Below, piece after piece: positions 57,229 to 64,000 of a stretch of DNA of 64,000 nucleotides. Every line of letters starts with the position of its first letter. The first letter of the stretch is position 1. The position numbers and the translations under genes are program-made. The notes beneath the pieces were generated by a model. The model made no database searches. It saw only the letters and a list, made by a program, of their open reading frames with translations, and had not been told where the DNA came from. The stretch comes from Ilumatobacteraceae bacterium (lineage in GTDB: Bacteria > Actinomycetota > Acidimicrobiia > Acidimicrobiales > Ilumatobacteraceae). Location of the stretch: NCBI GenBank assembly GCA_025358075.1, contig JANYKU010000003.1:1-64000 (forward strand). The letters run 5' to 3'.

Positions 57229-57252
57229 TAAAGCAAGTAATGGCTTGCTTTA
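57229..57252. promoter_or_regulatory. TAAAGCAAG/CTTGCTTTA dyad between SDR and KdpD genes
   Basis: TAAAGCAAG (57229-57237) and CTTGCTTTA (57244-57252) are perfect 9-bp inverted arms with spacer TAATGG, AT-rich against GC-rich surroundings. It lies 50 bp from the SDR start and 51 bp before the KdpD start; typical operator for a TetR-like dimer controlling one or both genes. Confidence 0.5.
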
Positions 57253-57302
57253 TTCCGCGTCGGGAACAAATTCTCCGATCGCTGGTGGGCAATACTGCGC
57301 TC

Positions 57303-59783
57303 GTGGAACGAGGCCGGTTGCGGGTGTACCTGGGCGCAGCTCCCGGTGTCGGCAAGACCCACGCGATGCTCGATGAGGGTGTGCGGCGACGCGATCGGGG
57401 AACCGATGTCGTGATCGGGCTGGTCGACACGACCGGTCGCCCCCTGCTCGGCCTGCTCGCGGAGAAGTTGGAGCACGTGCCCACGCGGCTCGGCATCGGC
57501 GGTGTTGCCGAGCTCGACACGAACGCGGTGCGTTTGCGTCGCCCCGACCTCGTGCTCGTCGACGACCTCGCCCATCGCATCGACGATGCCCATAGCCGGT
57601 GGGAAGGCGTCGAGGAACTGCTCGCCGACGGCATCAACGTGCTCACGACCGTCGACATCTCCAACATGGAGTCGCTCGGCGACATCGTTACCGGCATCAC
57701 CGGGGCTGTGCCCGACGAGACCGTCCCAGATGTGATGGTTCGCACAGCAGCACAGATCGAACTGGTGGACATGAGCCCGGAGGCGCTGCGGCGTCGGCTT
57801 GCCCACGGGCATGTGTTTCCGCCCGAACGGGTGGACGCCGCCCTCGCCAACCTGTTCCGCCCGCAAGTGCTCGGAGCGCTCCGGCAGCTGGCCCTGTTGT
57901 GGGTCGCCGACCGCGTCGAGGAGCAGCTCGCACGAGAGCTTTCGCCCAGCGGCACGGACGAGACGCGTGACGTTCGCGAGCGGGTGGTGGTGGCGCTCAG
58001 TGGCGAGGGTGGTGATCATCTCGTGCGCCGTGCCGCCCGTCTCGCCGGGCGCACGGGCGCGCAGCTCGTCGGTGTGCATGTGGTGAGCCCCGATCGACAC
58101 CCTGGCCCCGACCTCGAACGGCAGCGGCGCTTGCTGACCGGTCTCGGCGGCGCGTATCGGGAGATCGTCGGCGACGATGTGGCCGAGGCACTCGCCGCGT
58201 TTGCCCGCGTCGAGCAGGCCACGCAGATCGTGCTCGGGGCGCGTCCAGGAGGGTCGCGATCGCGGCGGAGAACCTCGGTGGTCGGTGCCCTGGTCGGCCG
58301 CATTGCTGCTGCCGACATCCACGTCGTCGCCACCGATGCCTCGTTGGCGCTGCGTCGACTCCTCCCGTCACGTCCGGCGCGATCGGCCCGACCGCCCAGG
58401 CAAACGTTGCTGGCGTGGATGCTTTGCCTGCTGGCTCCTCCCGTGCTCACCATCGTGTTGGTGCCGCTTCGCTCGCACGTGTCGGTCGGGTCGGCGCTCC
58501 TTCTCGATCTGTGTGTGGTGATGGGCACGGCAGCACTCGGTGGGCTTCGTCCCGGCCTGGTCGCCTCGCTGAACGCGCTCGCGCTGACGAACTGGTTCCT
58601 GACGCCACCGCTACACACCCTGGCCGTAGGCGACACGCAGAACGTCGTCGCCCTGTCGGTCTTCGTCCTCGTGACCGTGGTCGTCAGCCTTCTGGTCGAC
58701 CGTGCGGCACGCCAGTCGCGCGAAGTCGCCAACGCCAGGGCAGAGGCAGCTGCATTAGCGCGGTCGGCGGCGACACTGGTCGGTGCCCACGACCCGCTGC
58801 CCGACCTGCTCGAACAGCTACGTGCCACGTTCGGTCTCAGCGCGGCATCGGTGTTGGAACGTTCGGAGCACGGCTGGTGGCCGACACATGTATCCGGCAG
58901 TCCGGAGATCCTCGATCCCGCGGATGGGACGTCGATCGACCTAGCTGCCGACGGCAGTCTGTGCCTCGTCGTGTCCGGTGATGGGCTGCGCCCCGAACAG
59001 TTCGAGGTGTTGCGGGCCTTCGCCGATCAGTTGGCGATGGCCGTGGAAGCTCGACGTCTGCGGGCGGACGCGGCCAACGCCGATGTGCTCGCCGAGGCGG
59101 ATGCGTTACGGGCGGCACTTCTTCGCGCGGTGTCGCACGACTTCCGCACCCCCCTCGCGATCATCAAGGCCTCGGCCTCCGGCCTGCTGCACACCGAGGT
59201 CGACTTCTCCGAGTCTGACCGGCGGCTGCTGTTGCACGACATCGAAGGTGCAGCCGACAGACTTGACCGGATGGTGCGCGATCTCCTCGACATGAGCCGG
59301 CTACAAGCGGGCGCGGTCGATCTCACGTTGAGGGCGGTCGCTCTCGAGGAAGTTGTTGCGTCCGCGCTCGCCGGCGTGCCAGATGCGCACCATCGTGTCG
59401 AGGTCGACGTATCGGAGTCGCTGCCAAGAGTGTTGGCCGACGCTGCACTCCTCGAACGGGCGCTGGCGAACCTCGTGTCGAACGCCATCGCGTGGTCGCC
59501 CGAGAACGTTCCCGTCAGGGTCGTCGCCGGCCTTGTCGGCGCCTTCATCGATCTGCGCGTCATCGATCAGGGTCCGGGCGTCGCTGTCGAGTATCGCGAA
59601 CGGATCTTCGTGCCGTTCCAACGCCTCGGCGATCGTTCGAACGACGCCGGCGCCGGTCTCGGGTTGGCCATCGCCAAGGGATTCGTCGAAGCGATGGGTG
59701 CCCGGCTCGATCTCGACGACACGCCGGGTGGCGGCCTGACCCTGTCGATCCGCCTCGCAATTGCCGACGAGGCCGGCGCGTGA
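57303..59783 (+). CDS. kdpD: KdpD-type sensor histidine kinase
   Basis: An 826-residue kinase in full KdpD order: N-terminal KdpD domain with Walker A LGAAPGVGKTHAML and Walker B LVLVDDLAHR, a UspA-like domain (VVVALSGEGGDHLVRRAAR), four transmembrane helices (about 365-470, DUF4118), a GAF-like part, HisKA (AVSHDFRTPLAIIKA, phospho-His) and HATPase with LVSNAIAWSP (N), DQGPGVAVEYRERIF (G1) and AGAGLGLAIAKG (G2). The kinase senses K+ limitation/turgor. GTG at 57303 lacks a ribosome site; an ATG 63 bp upstream is also in frame. Stop overlaps KdpE. No KdpFABC pump is nearby. Confidence 0.88.
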   Translation: MERGRLRVYLGAAPGVGKTHAMLDEGVRRRDRGTDVVIGLVDTTGRPLLGLLAEKLEHVPTRLGIGGVAELDTNAVRLRRPDLVLVDDLAHRIDDAHSRWEGVEELLADGINVLTTVDISNMESLGDIVTGITGAVPDETVPDVMVRTAAQIELVDMSPEALRRRLAHGHVFPPERVDAALANLFRPQVLGALRQLALLWVADRVEEQLARELSPSGTDETRDVRERVVVALSGEGGDHLVRRAARLAGRTGAQLVGVHVVSPDRHPGPDLERQRRLLTGLGGAYREIVGDDVAEALAAFARVEQATQIVLGARPGGSRSRRRTSVVGALVGRIAAADIHVVATDASLALRRLLPSRPARSARPPRQTLLAWMLCLLAPPVLTIVLVPLRSHVSVGSALLLDLCVVMGTAALGGLRPGLVASLNALALTNWFLTPPLHTLAVGDTQNVVALSVFVLVTVVVSLLVDRAARQSREVANARAEAAALARSAATLVGAHDPLPDLLEQLRATFGLSAASVLERSEHGWWPTHVSGSPEILDPADGTSIDLAADGSLCLVVSGDGLRPEQFEVLRAFADQLAMAVEARRLRADAANADVLAEADALRAALLRAVSHDFRTPLAIIKASASGLLHTEVDFSESDRRLLLHDIEGAADRLDRMVRDLLDMSRLQAGAVDLTLRAVALEEVVASALAGVPDAHHRVEVDVSESLPRVLADAALLERALANLVSNAIAWSPENVPVRVVAGLVGAFIDLRVIDQGPGVAVEYRERIFVPFQRLGDRSNDAGAGLGLAIAKGFVEAMGARLDLDDTPGGGLTLSIRLAIADEAGA

Positions 59784-60457
59784 AGCGAATCCTCATCGTC
59801 GACGACGACGCCCAGATCGTTCGCGCTTTGGAGATCAACCTGCGCGCCCACGGCTACGAGGTCTCCACCGCGGCAACGGGGGAGGAGGCATTGACGGCAG
59901 CCGCGGCACAGGTTCCCGACGTCGTGCTGCTCGACCTCGGCCTGCCAGGGCTCGACGGCATCGACGTCATCCGTGGACTGCGGATCTGGACGTCGACACC
60001 GATCATCGTGCTGTCGGCACGTGAGGGTGACTCCAGCAAGGTGGCCGCGCTCGATGCGGGCGCCGACGACTACGTCACCAAGCCGTTCAGCATCAGCGAG
60101 TTGCTGGCCCGGACGCGGGCGACCTTGCGACGAGCGCAGCCCGCGCCGGAGGAGCCGATCATCGAGACCGACAACCTGTCGATCGACCTCGCCAAGCAGC
60201 GGGTGAGTCGCGATGGAACGCTGGTCCACCTGACACCAACCGAATGGGCAATCGTCGCGCACCTCGCCCGGTATCCGGGCCGGCTGGTAACGCAGCGGCA
60301 ACTCCTGCAACACGTGTGGGGCCCGCAGTACGAGCACGAGACCAACTACCTCCGCGTGCACCTCGCCGCGATCCGCCGCAAACTCGAGGCCGATCCCGCA
60401 CAACCGCGCTACTTCATCACCGAACCGGGCATCGGGTACCGATTCGAGGCGTCTTAG
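59780..60457 (+). CDS. kdpE: KdpE-type OmpR-family response regulator
   Basis: A 225-residue response regulator: receiver domain with acidic pair IVDDDAQ, phospho-acceptor Asp in VVLLDLGLPGLDG, Thr/Ser in VLSAREG and Lys in YVTKPFS; C-terminal OmpR/PhoB winged helix (LTPTEWAIVAHLARYPGRLV, QRQLLQHVWG, YLRVHLAAIRRKLE, GIGYRFEAS). GTG overlaps the KdpD stop (GTGA). It should control the potassium permease 66 bp downstream. Confidence 0.92.
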   Translation: MKRILIVDDDAQIVRALEINLRAHGYEVSTAATGEEALTAAAAQVPDVVLLDLGLPGLDGIDVIRGLRIWTSTPIIVLSAREGDSSKVAALDAGADDYVTKPFSISELLARTRATLRRAQPAPEEPIIETDNLSIDLAKQRVSRDGTLVHLTPTEWAIVAHLARYPGRLVTQRQLLQHVWGPQYEHETNYLRVHLAAIRRKLEADPAQPRYFITEPGIGYRFEAS

Positions 60458-60523
60458 CGCGTTCTTAGCGCTGCGCAGATCGATCTTGGCGAGGTCTTGA
60501 CGGCGTGAGAGACGACCGTCGAA

Positions 60524-62914
60524 TTGACTGGAGTCGTGCTCCTCGACGACGATCCGATCCTCCGCGCGACAACCGAGCAGTCGCCCGCCGACACCGCGAC
60601 GCCGACGATTCCGGAGCCGTTCTCGTACCGCGCCAAGACGAAGTTGCTCGGCCATCCGTTGCCCAGCGAGCGCCTCGCCCACGAAACGCTCGGCAAGCCG
60701 ACGGCGCTCGCCGTCTTTGCATCGGACTGCATCTCCTCGTGCGCCTATGCGACCGAAGAGATCCTTCACGTGCTCATCCCGGTGATCGGGCTGGCCGCGT
60801 TCACGCTCGTCACCCCGATCACACTGCTGCTCCTGGTGGTGCTCGGATTCCTCATCCTCTCGTACCGCCAGACGATCAAGGCCTATCCGTCGGCAGGCGG
60901 CGCGTACATCGTGACCCGCGACAACTTCGGCCTGCTACCTGCCCAGGTTGCAGGTGTCGCGTTGCTCACCGATTACATCCTCACCGTTGCAGTCAGCACC
61001 GCCGCCGGCAGCGCGGCGCTTGCCTCGGCCTTCCCGACGCTGGCGCCGTACTCGATGTGGATCGCCATCGGGTTCGTTGGAATCATCGCCTATGGGAACC
61101 TGCGCGGCACCAAGGAATCGGGCCGGCTGTTCGCCGCGCCGACCTTCTTCTTCGTGGCGGTGATGGCCGCGCTGCTGATCACCGGTCTGATCCGACTCGT
61201 CACCGGGTCGCTTCCCGTGCAGTCGAGCCACGTGCCTGGCATGTTGGTGCAGACGCATTCGGCTTCCAACGCGATCTTCATGGGTGCCGGTCTGCTCATC
61301 TTCGCCAAGGCCTTCGCCTCTGGTGGCGCCGCCGTCACGGGTGTCGAGGCGATCAGCAATGGCGTGCCGGCCTTCCGCCCGCCCGCGTGGAGGAACGCGC
61401 GCGACACGCTGGTGTACATGGGCGCGCTCCTGGGCGTGATGTTCCTCGGGCTCTCGTTCCTGGCATCGAAGGTGCATGCAACGCCGTACGCCGCCGGCAC
61501 GCCGACGGTGATCTCGCAGGTCGGCAAGCTGGTCTTCGGCCAAGGGCCGGTCGGTCATGTGATGTTCTTCGCGCTGCAGGCCGGCACGATGCTGATCCTG
61601 GTCCTCGCGGCCAACACCAGCTTCGCCGATTTCCCGCGGCTGGCCTCGTTCCACGCCGGCGACAACTTCATGCCTCGTCAGTTCATGGTTCGCGGGCATC
61701 GACTCGTGTTCTCCAACGGAATCGTCTTCCTCTCCATCGCTGCGGCGGTGACGCTGCTCGGTACCGGCGGCGAGGTCAGCCGTTTGATCCCGCTGTACGC
61801 GATCGGCGTGTTCACGAGTTTCACGCTGTCGCAGGCCGGCATGACCAAGCACCACTTCCGGCTCAAGGAGCAGGGCTGGAAGATGGGCGCCTGGATCAAC
61901 GGCATCGGCGCGGTGCTGTCGTTCCTCGTGCTGATCATCGTCGCCAGCATGAAGTTCATGGAGGGCGCGTGGGTGATCATGCTCATCGTCCCGATCATGG
62001 TCTTCGGGCTGGTGCGCCTGAACAAGGCCTACGAGGTCGAAAGCCACGAGCTTCACGAGGATGCCAAGACGGCGGCGGAAACCCGTCCGTTGCGCCGGCA
62101 TGCAGTCGTGGTGCTCGTCGACAACCTCGATGTTGCCACCGCCAGAGCGATGCAATATGCCAAGACTCTCGCCCCCGACGATCTGCGCGCCGTGCACTTC
62201 GACCTCGATGCGTGGAAGACCGACCAGCTGACCGAAGCGTGGCGGAACCTCGGCTTCTCCAGGTTCCCGCTCGACATCATCGAGTGCCCTGATCGGAGGA
62301 TTGCTCGCGGTGCGTTGGAGTTGGCGGTGAGCCTCACCGCCGACAACGAAACCGAGCTGACGATGCTGATCCCTCGTCGCGAGTACTCGAAGATGTGGCA
62401 TCGGCTGCTGCACGACCATTCATCGAACGGCATCGCTGCCGCGCTGGCCAATCAACGGCACTGCAACGTCACGATCGTGCCGTACCTGCTCGGTGCGAAG
62501 CAGGCAGGTCAACAGCCCGAAGCGCCGACACGCGCCGCGTCCCGCCCCGCGGCCACGTCGAAACCTCCTCGTGCCGCGCCCGTCGTAGCCGACGATCATG
62601 TCGCCGATCTACCAGCGGACCGCACGCGCATCGCCGCGATGAAGGGCCGCACACAGACAACCGTGGCCGGACGCGTCCGCGCCATTCGCGTGCAGCCCTG
62701 GGCCGGCAACCCCGCACTCGAGCTCAACCTCGCCGACGAGACCGGAAGCATCACCGTGGTGTTCACCGGTCGACGCGAAATCGGCGGTGTGCGTCTCGGC
62801 ACGATCATGCAAGTGACCGGTGTGTCGGGCGAGCACCATCGCATCCGGGCCATCATGAATCCGGAGTATCGACTGATCTCCAGCCCAGCCGAGCCGACGA
62901 GCCCGCAGCACTAA
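60524..62914 (+). CDS. KimA-like APC potassium permease with C-terminal OB-fold
   Basis: A 796-residue protein. The membrane domain (about 50-510, twelve helices) carries FASDCISSCAYATEEIL, YPSAGGAYIVTRDNFG and SGGAAVTGVEAISNGVPAF, the KimA/YdaO signature of high-affinity K+:H+ symporters in the APC superfamily. A cytoplasmic USP-like alpha/beta part follows (about 525-670: HAVVVLVDNLDVATARAM, RREYSKMWHRLLHDHSS). After a Pro/Ala linker comes an OB-fold (about 710-785, TVAGRVRAIRVQP, LELNLADETGSITVVFTG). In other actinobacteria an OB-fold protein is a separate gene near potassium genes; here it is fused. TTG start is tentative. Confidence 0.85.
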   Translation: MTGVVLLDDDPILRATTEQSPADTATPTIPEPFSYRAKTKLLGHPLPSERLAHETLGKPTALAVFASDCISSCAYATEEILHVLIPVIGLAAFTLVTPITLLLLVVLGFLILSYRQTIKAYPSAGGAYIVTRDNFGLLPAQVAGVALLTDYILTVAVSTAAGSAALASAFPTLAPYSMWIAIGFVGIIAYGNLRGTKESGRLFAAPTFFFVAVMAALLITGLIRLVTGSLPVQSSHVPGMLVQTHSASNAIFMGAGLLIFAKAFASGGAAVTGVEAISNGVPAFRPPAWRNARDTLVYMGALLGVMFLGLSFLASKVHATPYAAGTPTVISQVGKLVFGQGPVGHVMFFALQAGTMLILVLAANTSFADFPRLASFHAGDNFMPRQFMVRGHRLVFSNGIVFLSIAAAVTLLGTGGEVSRLIPLYAIGVFTSFTLSQAGMTKHHFRLKEQGWKMGAWINGIGAVLSFLVLIIVASMKFMEGAWVIMLIVPIMVFGLVRLNKAYEVESHELHEDAKTAAETRPLRRHAVVVLVDNLDVATARAMQYAKTLAPDDLRAVHFDLDAWKTDQLTEAWRNLGFSRFPLDIIECPDRRIARGALELAVSLTADNETELTMLIPRREYSKMWHRLLHDHSSNGIAAALANQRHCNVTIVPYLLGAKQAGQQPEAPTRAASRPAATSKPPRAAPVVADDHVADLPADRTRIAAMKGRTQTTVAGRVRAIRVQPWAGNPALELNLADETGSITVVFTGRREIGGVRLGTIMQVTGVSGEHHRIRAIMNPEYRLISSPAEPTSPQH

Positions 62915-62951
62915 CGGGCTGACGACCCGTCCGATGTGATCGACTGGCGAG

Positions 62952-63326
62952 ATGAGCGAGCGACATTCGATCGACGAGATCCTTGGCAGGGCGCGAACGA
63001 CCCTCGATCGTGTGCCACCCGAGCGCCTTGCAGACGAGCAGGCGCACGGAGCGCTGGTCGTCGACATCCGCCCTGTCGAGCAACGGCAACGTGACGGGCA
63101 GCTGCCGGGTGCAGTCGTCATCGACCGAAACGTCCTCGAATGGCGGCTCGACCCCAGCAGCGAGAACCGCATCGACCAAGTCACTGGGTACGACCTGCGG
63201 GTCGTGGTCGTGTGCAACGAGGGCTACAGCTCCAGCCTCGCCGCGGCCACGCTGCAGGAGCTAGGGCTCCACCGGGCCACCGACCTGATCGGCGGCTTCC
63301 AGGCCTGGCTGGCGATCGCGAAGTGA
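62952..63326 (+). CDS. rhodanese-like protein
   Basis: A 124-residue single-domain rhodanese: GALVVDIRPVEQRQRDGQLPG, then the active-site Cys loop VVVCNEGYSSSLAAATLQE and the closing GGFQAWLAI. Catalytic Cys is present (CNEGYS). Probably a sulfurtransferase for thiosulfate or persulfide; no partner is adjacent, although TusE/DsrE carriers occur elsewhere in the window. ATG start follows a GGCGAG stretch. Confidence 0.88.
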   Translation: MSERHSIDEILGRARTTLDRVPPERLADEQAHGALVVDIRPVEQRQRDGQLPGAVVIDRNVLEWRLDPSSENRIDQVTGYDLRVVVVCNEGYSSSLAAATLQELGLHRATDLIGGFQAWLAIAK

Positions 63327-63336
63327 TCACGTCGAC

Positions 63337-64000
63337 TTATTGTGCGGGTTGGGCGTCCGCTCGTTGAAGCACGATGTCGACCTGCGGATGCGCGGCGGTT
63401 CGCCGATAGACGAGTCGACCAGGTAGGGCCTCGACAAGACGTCGCGCCAGGGGGATGCCGAGTCCGTGCGCAGCCGTACCGTCGGCGTCCAAGATCGTCT
63501 CAGGCGAGGCAGAGGGCCCGAATCCGGGCCCCTCGTCGGCCACGGTGATGGTCACCGCGTCGGCCGTGACGTGGTGATCGATGCGCACCTCGCCGGCGCC
63601 ATGGGCCAGCGCATTGTCGAGGAGCACGTCGAGTGCGTGGCGGAGCATCACGGGGTTTCCGGTGACGGCCGGTAGATCGTGTGCGTCGGCGATCGCGAGT
63701 GGCCGGCCCGCAATCGCGAGACGGCCGTGCCACGTAATGCGGAGTTGGTCGAACAGCTGGGTGAGCGAAATGGTCGCTCCGTCGATCGGTGATGTGCGGG
63801 CGATGGCGAGGAGCTCGGTGACGGTGCTCTCGAGGCGATCGATGTCGTCGAGCGACTCGCGCAGCACCTCCGTGTGATCGGGCCGAGGAAACTCGAGCTC
63901 GGTTTCGAGTGCGGCGCGCAGCCCGGCCAGCGGTGTGCGGAGTTGGTGAGACGCATCCGCACTGAACGCGCGTTCCCTCGTGACGAGATCGTCGAGCCGG
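63337..64000 (-). CDS. sensor histidine kinase (partial, 5' end beyond the window)
   Basis: Incomplete: the C-terminal 220 residues of a histidine kinase. The HisKA H-box FSADASHQLRTPLAGL lies at the edge, followed by the dimerisation helices, the N-box DVLLDNALAHGAGEV, G1 DEGPGFGPSAS and G2 GTAAHGLGIPLARRL. The usual DxGxG is DEGPG. The sensor part and its response regulator are outside the window. Convergent with the rhodanese gene. Confidence 0.9.
   Translation of the reverse strand, partial: RLDDLVTRERAFSADASHQLRTPLAGLRAALETELEFPRPDHTEVLRESLDDIDRLESTVTELLAIARTSPIDGATISLTQLFDQLRITWHGRLAIAGRPLAIADAHDLPAVTGNPVMLRHALDVLLDNALAHGAGEVRIDHHVTADAVTITVADEGPGFGPSASPETILDADGTAAHGLGIPLARRLVEALPGRLVYRRTAAHPQVDIVLQRADAQPAQ

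Noticed and set aside
57303-59783. Full Kdp system
   Set aside because: No kdpF, kdpA, kdpB or kdpC on either side within the window.
60935-62419. Long minus-strand open frame opposite the KimA-like gene
   Set aside because: His/Arg/Gln-rich nonsense composition, no domain; antisense shadow.

Overview
The window is 64 kb of GC-rich chromosome from a free-living actinobacterium. Many GTG and TTG starts, genes chained by 4-base ATGA or GTGA overlaps, a DUF222/HNH endonuclease gene, a SapM-like secreted phosphatase, a KdpD-type kinase and several apparently leaderless transcripts all fit Actinomycetota. The mix of acyl-CoA metabolism, a four-subunit 2-oxoacid:ferredoxin oxidoreductase and sugar-acid catabolism would suit an Acidimicrobiia/Ilumatobacter-like organism, but that placement is inference. 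No rRNA, tRNA, CRISPR array, insertion sequence or phage block was recognised.

Layout. 0-9.3 kb: acyl-CoA-dehydrogenase-fold enzyme with a DUF4242 partner, a large LuxR-type ATPase regulator, a Rieske oxygenase with a coupled protein of unknown function, an EamA exporter and an SDR. 9.3-13.5 kb: an ArsR-flanked operon with SQR-like flavoprotein, TusE/DsrC-like and DsrE-like sulfur carriers and a zinc alcohol dehydrogenase. 13.6-17.5 kb: PadR regulator with a MacB/FtsX-type ABC exporter. 17.5-21 kb: secreted phosphatase and an orphan molybdopterin hydroxylase large subunit. 21-25.3 kb: MarR regulator, ClC channel with CBS domains, an ABC pair and a cyclase. 25.3-31.3 kb: seven-gene operon (acyl-CoA dehydrogenase, ferredoxin, KorABC-like subunits, acyl-CoA ligase, TetR). 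31.4-37 kb: phosphoribosyltransferase/hydrolase fusion, class V aminotransferase, VOC protein with divergent WYL regulator, Dabb-VOC fusion. 37-41.5 kb: PRC/MgtE_N/CBS protein coupled to an Nramp-like transporter, then an MFS-cNMP-binding fusion. 41.6-47 kb: HNH gene, ECF sigma/anti-sigma pair, secreted beta-propeller and flavin monooxygenase (both frameshifted), GNAT. 47-53.9 kb: L-fucose/L-fuconate-type catabolic operon with an ABC importer (permease carries an internal amber stop) and a divergent GntR regulator. 53.9-57.2 kb: MerR regulator with a small Cys-rich membrane protein, QueA-like enzyme and SDR. 57.3-64 kb: KdpD/KdpE without KdpFABC, a KimA-like potassium permease fused to an OB-fold, rhodanese, and the edge of a sensor kinase.

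Regulatory DNA is well marked. Clear dyads lie before the LuxR, PadR, ClC, WYL, GntR, MerR and KdpD genes. Several starts without a Shine-Dalgarno have a TANNNT -10 only 6-7 nt upstream, the geometry of leaderless transcripts. The most unusual units are the KdpDE/KimA-OB potassium module, the ArsR-controlled sulfur-carrier operon and the PRC-MgtE_N-CBS/Nramp pair with its long leader. Three genes within 8 kb (44.3, 46.0 and 52.4 kb) are each broken by one lesion.
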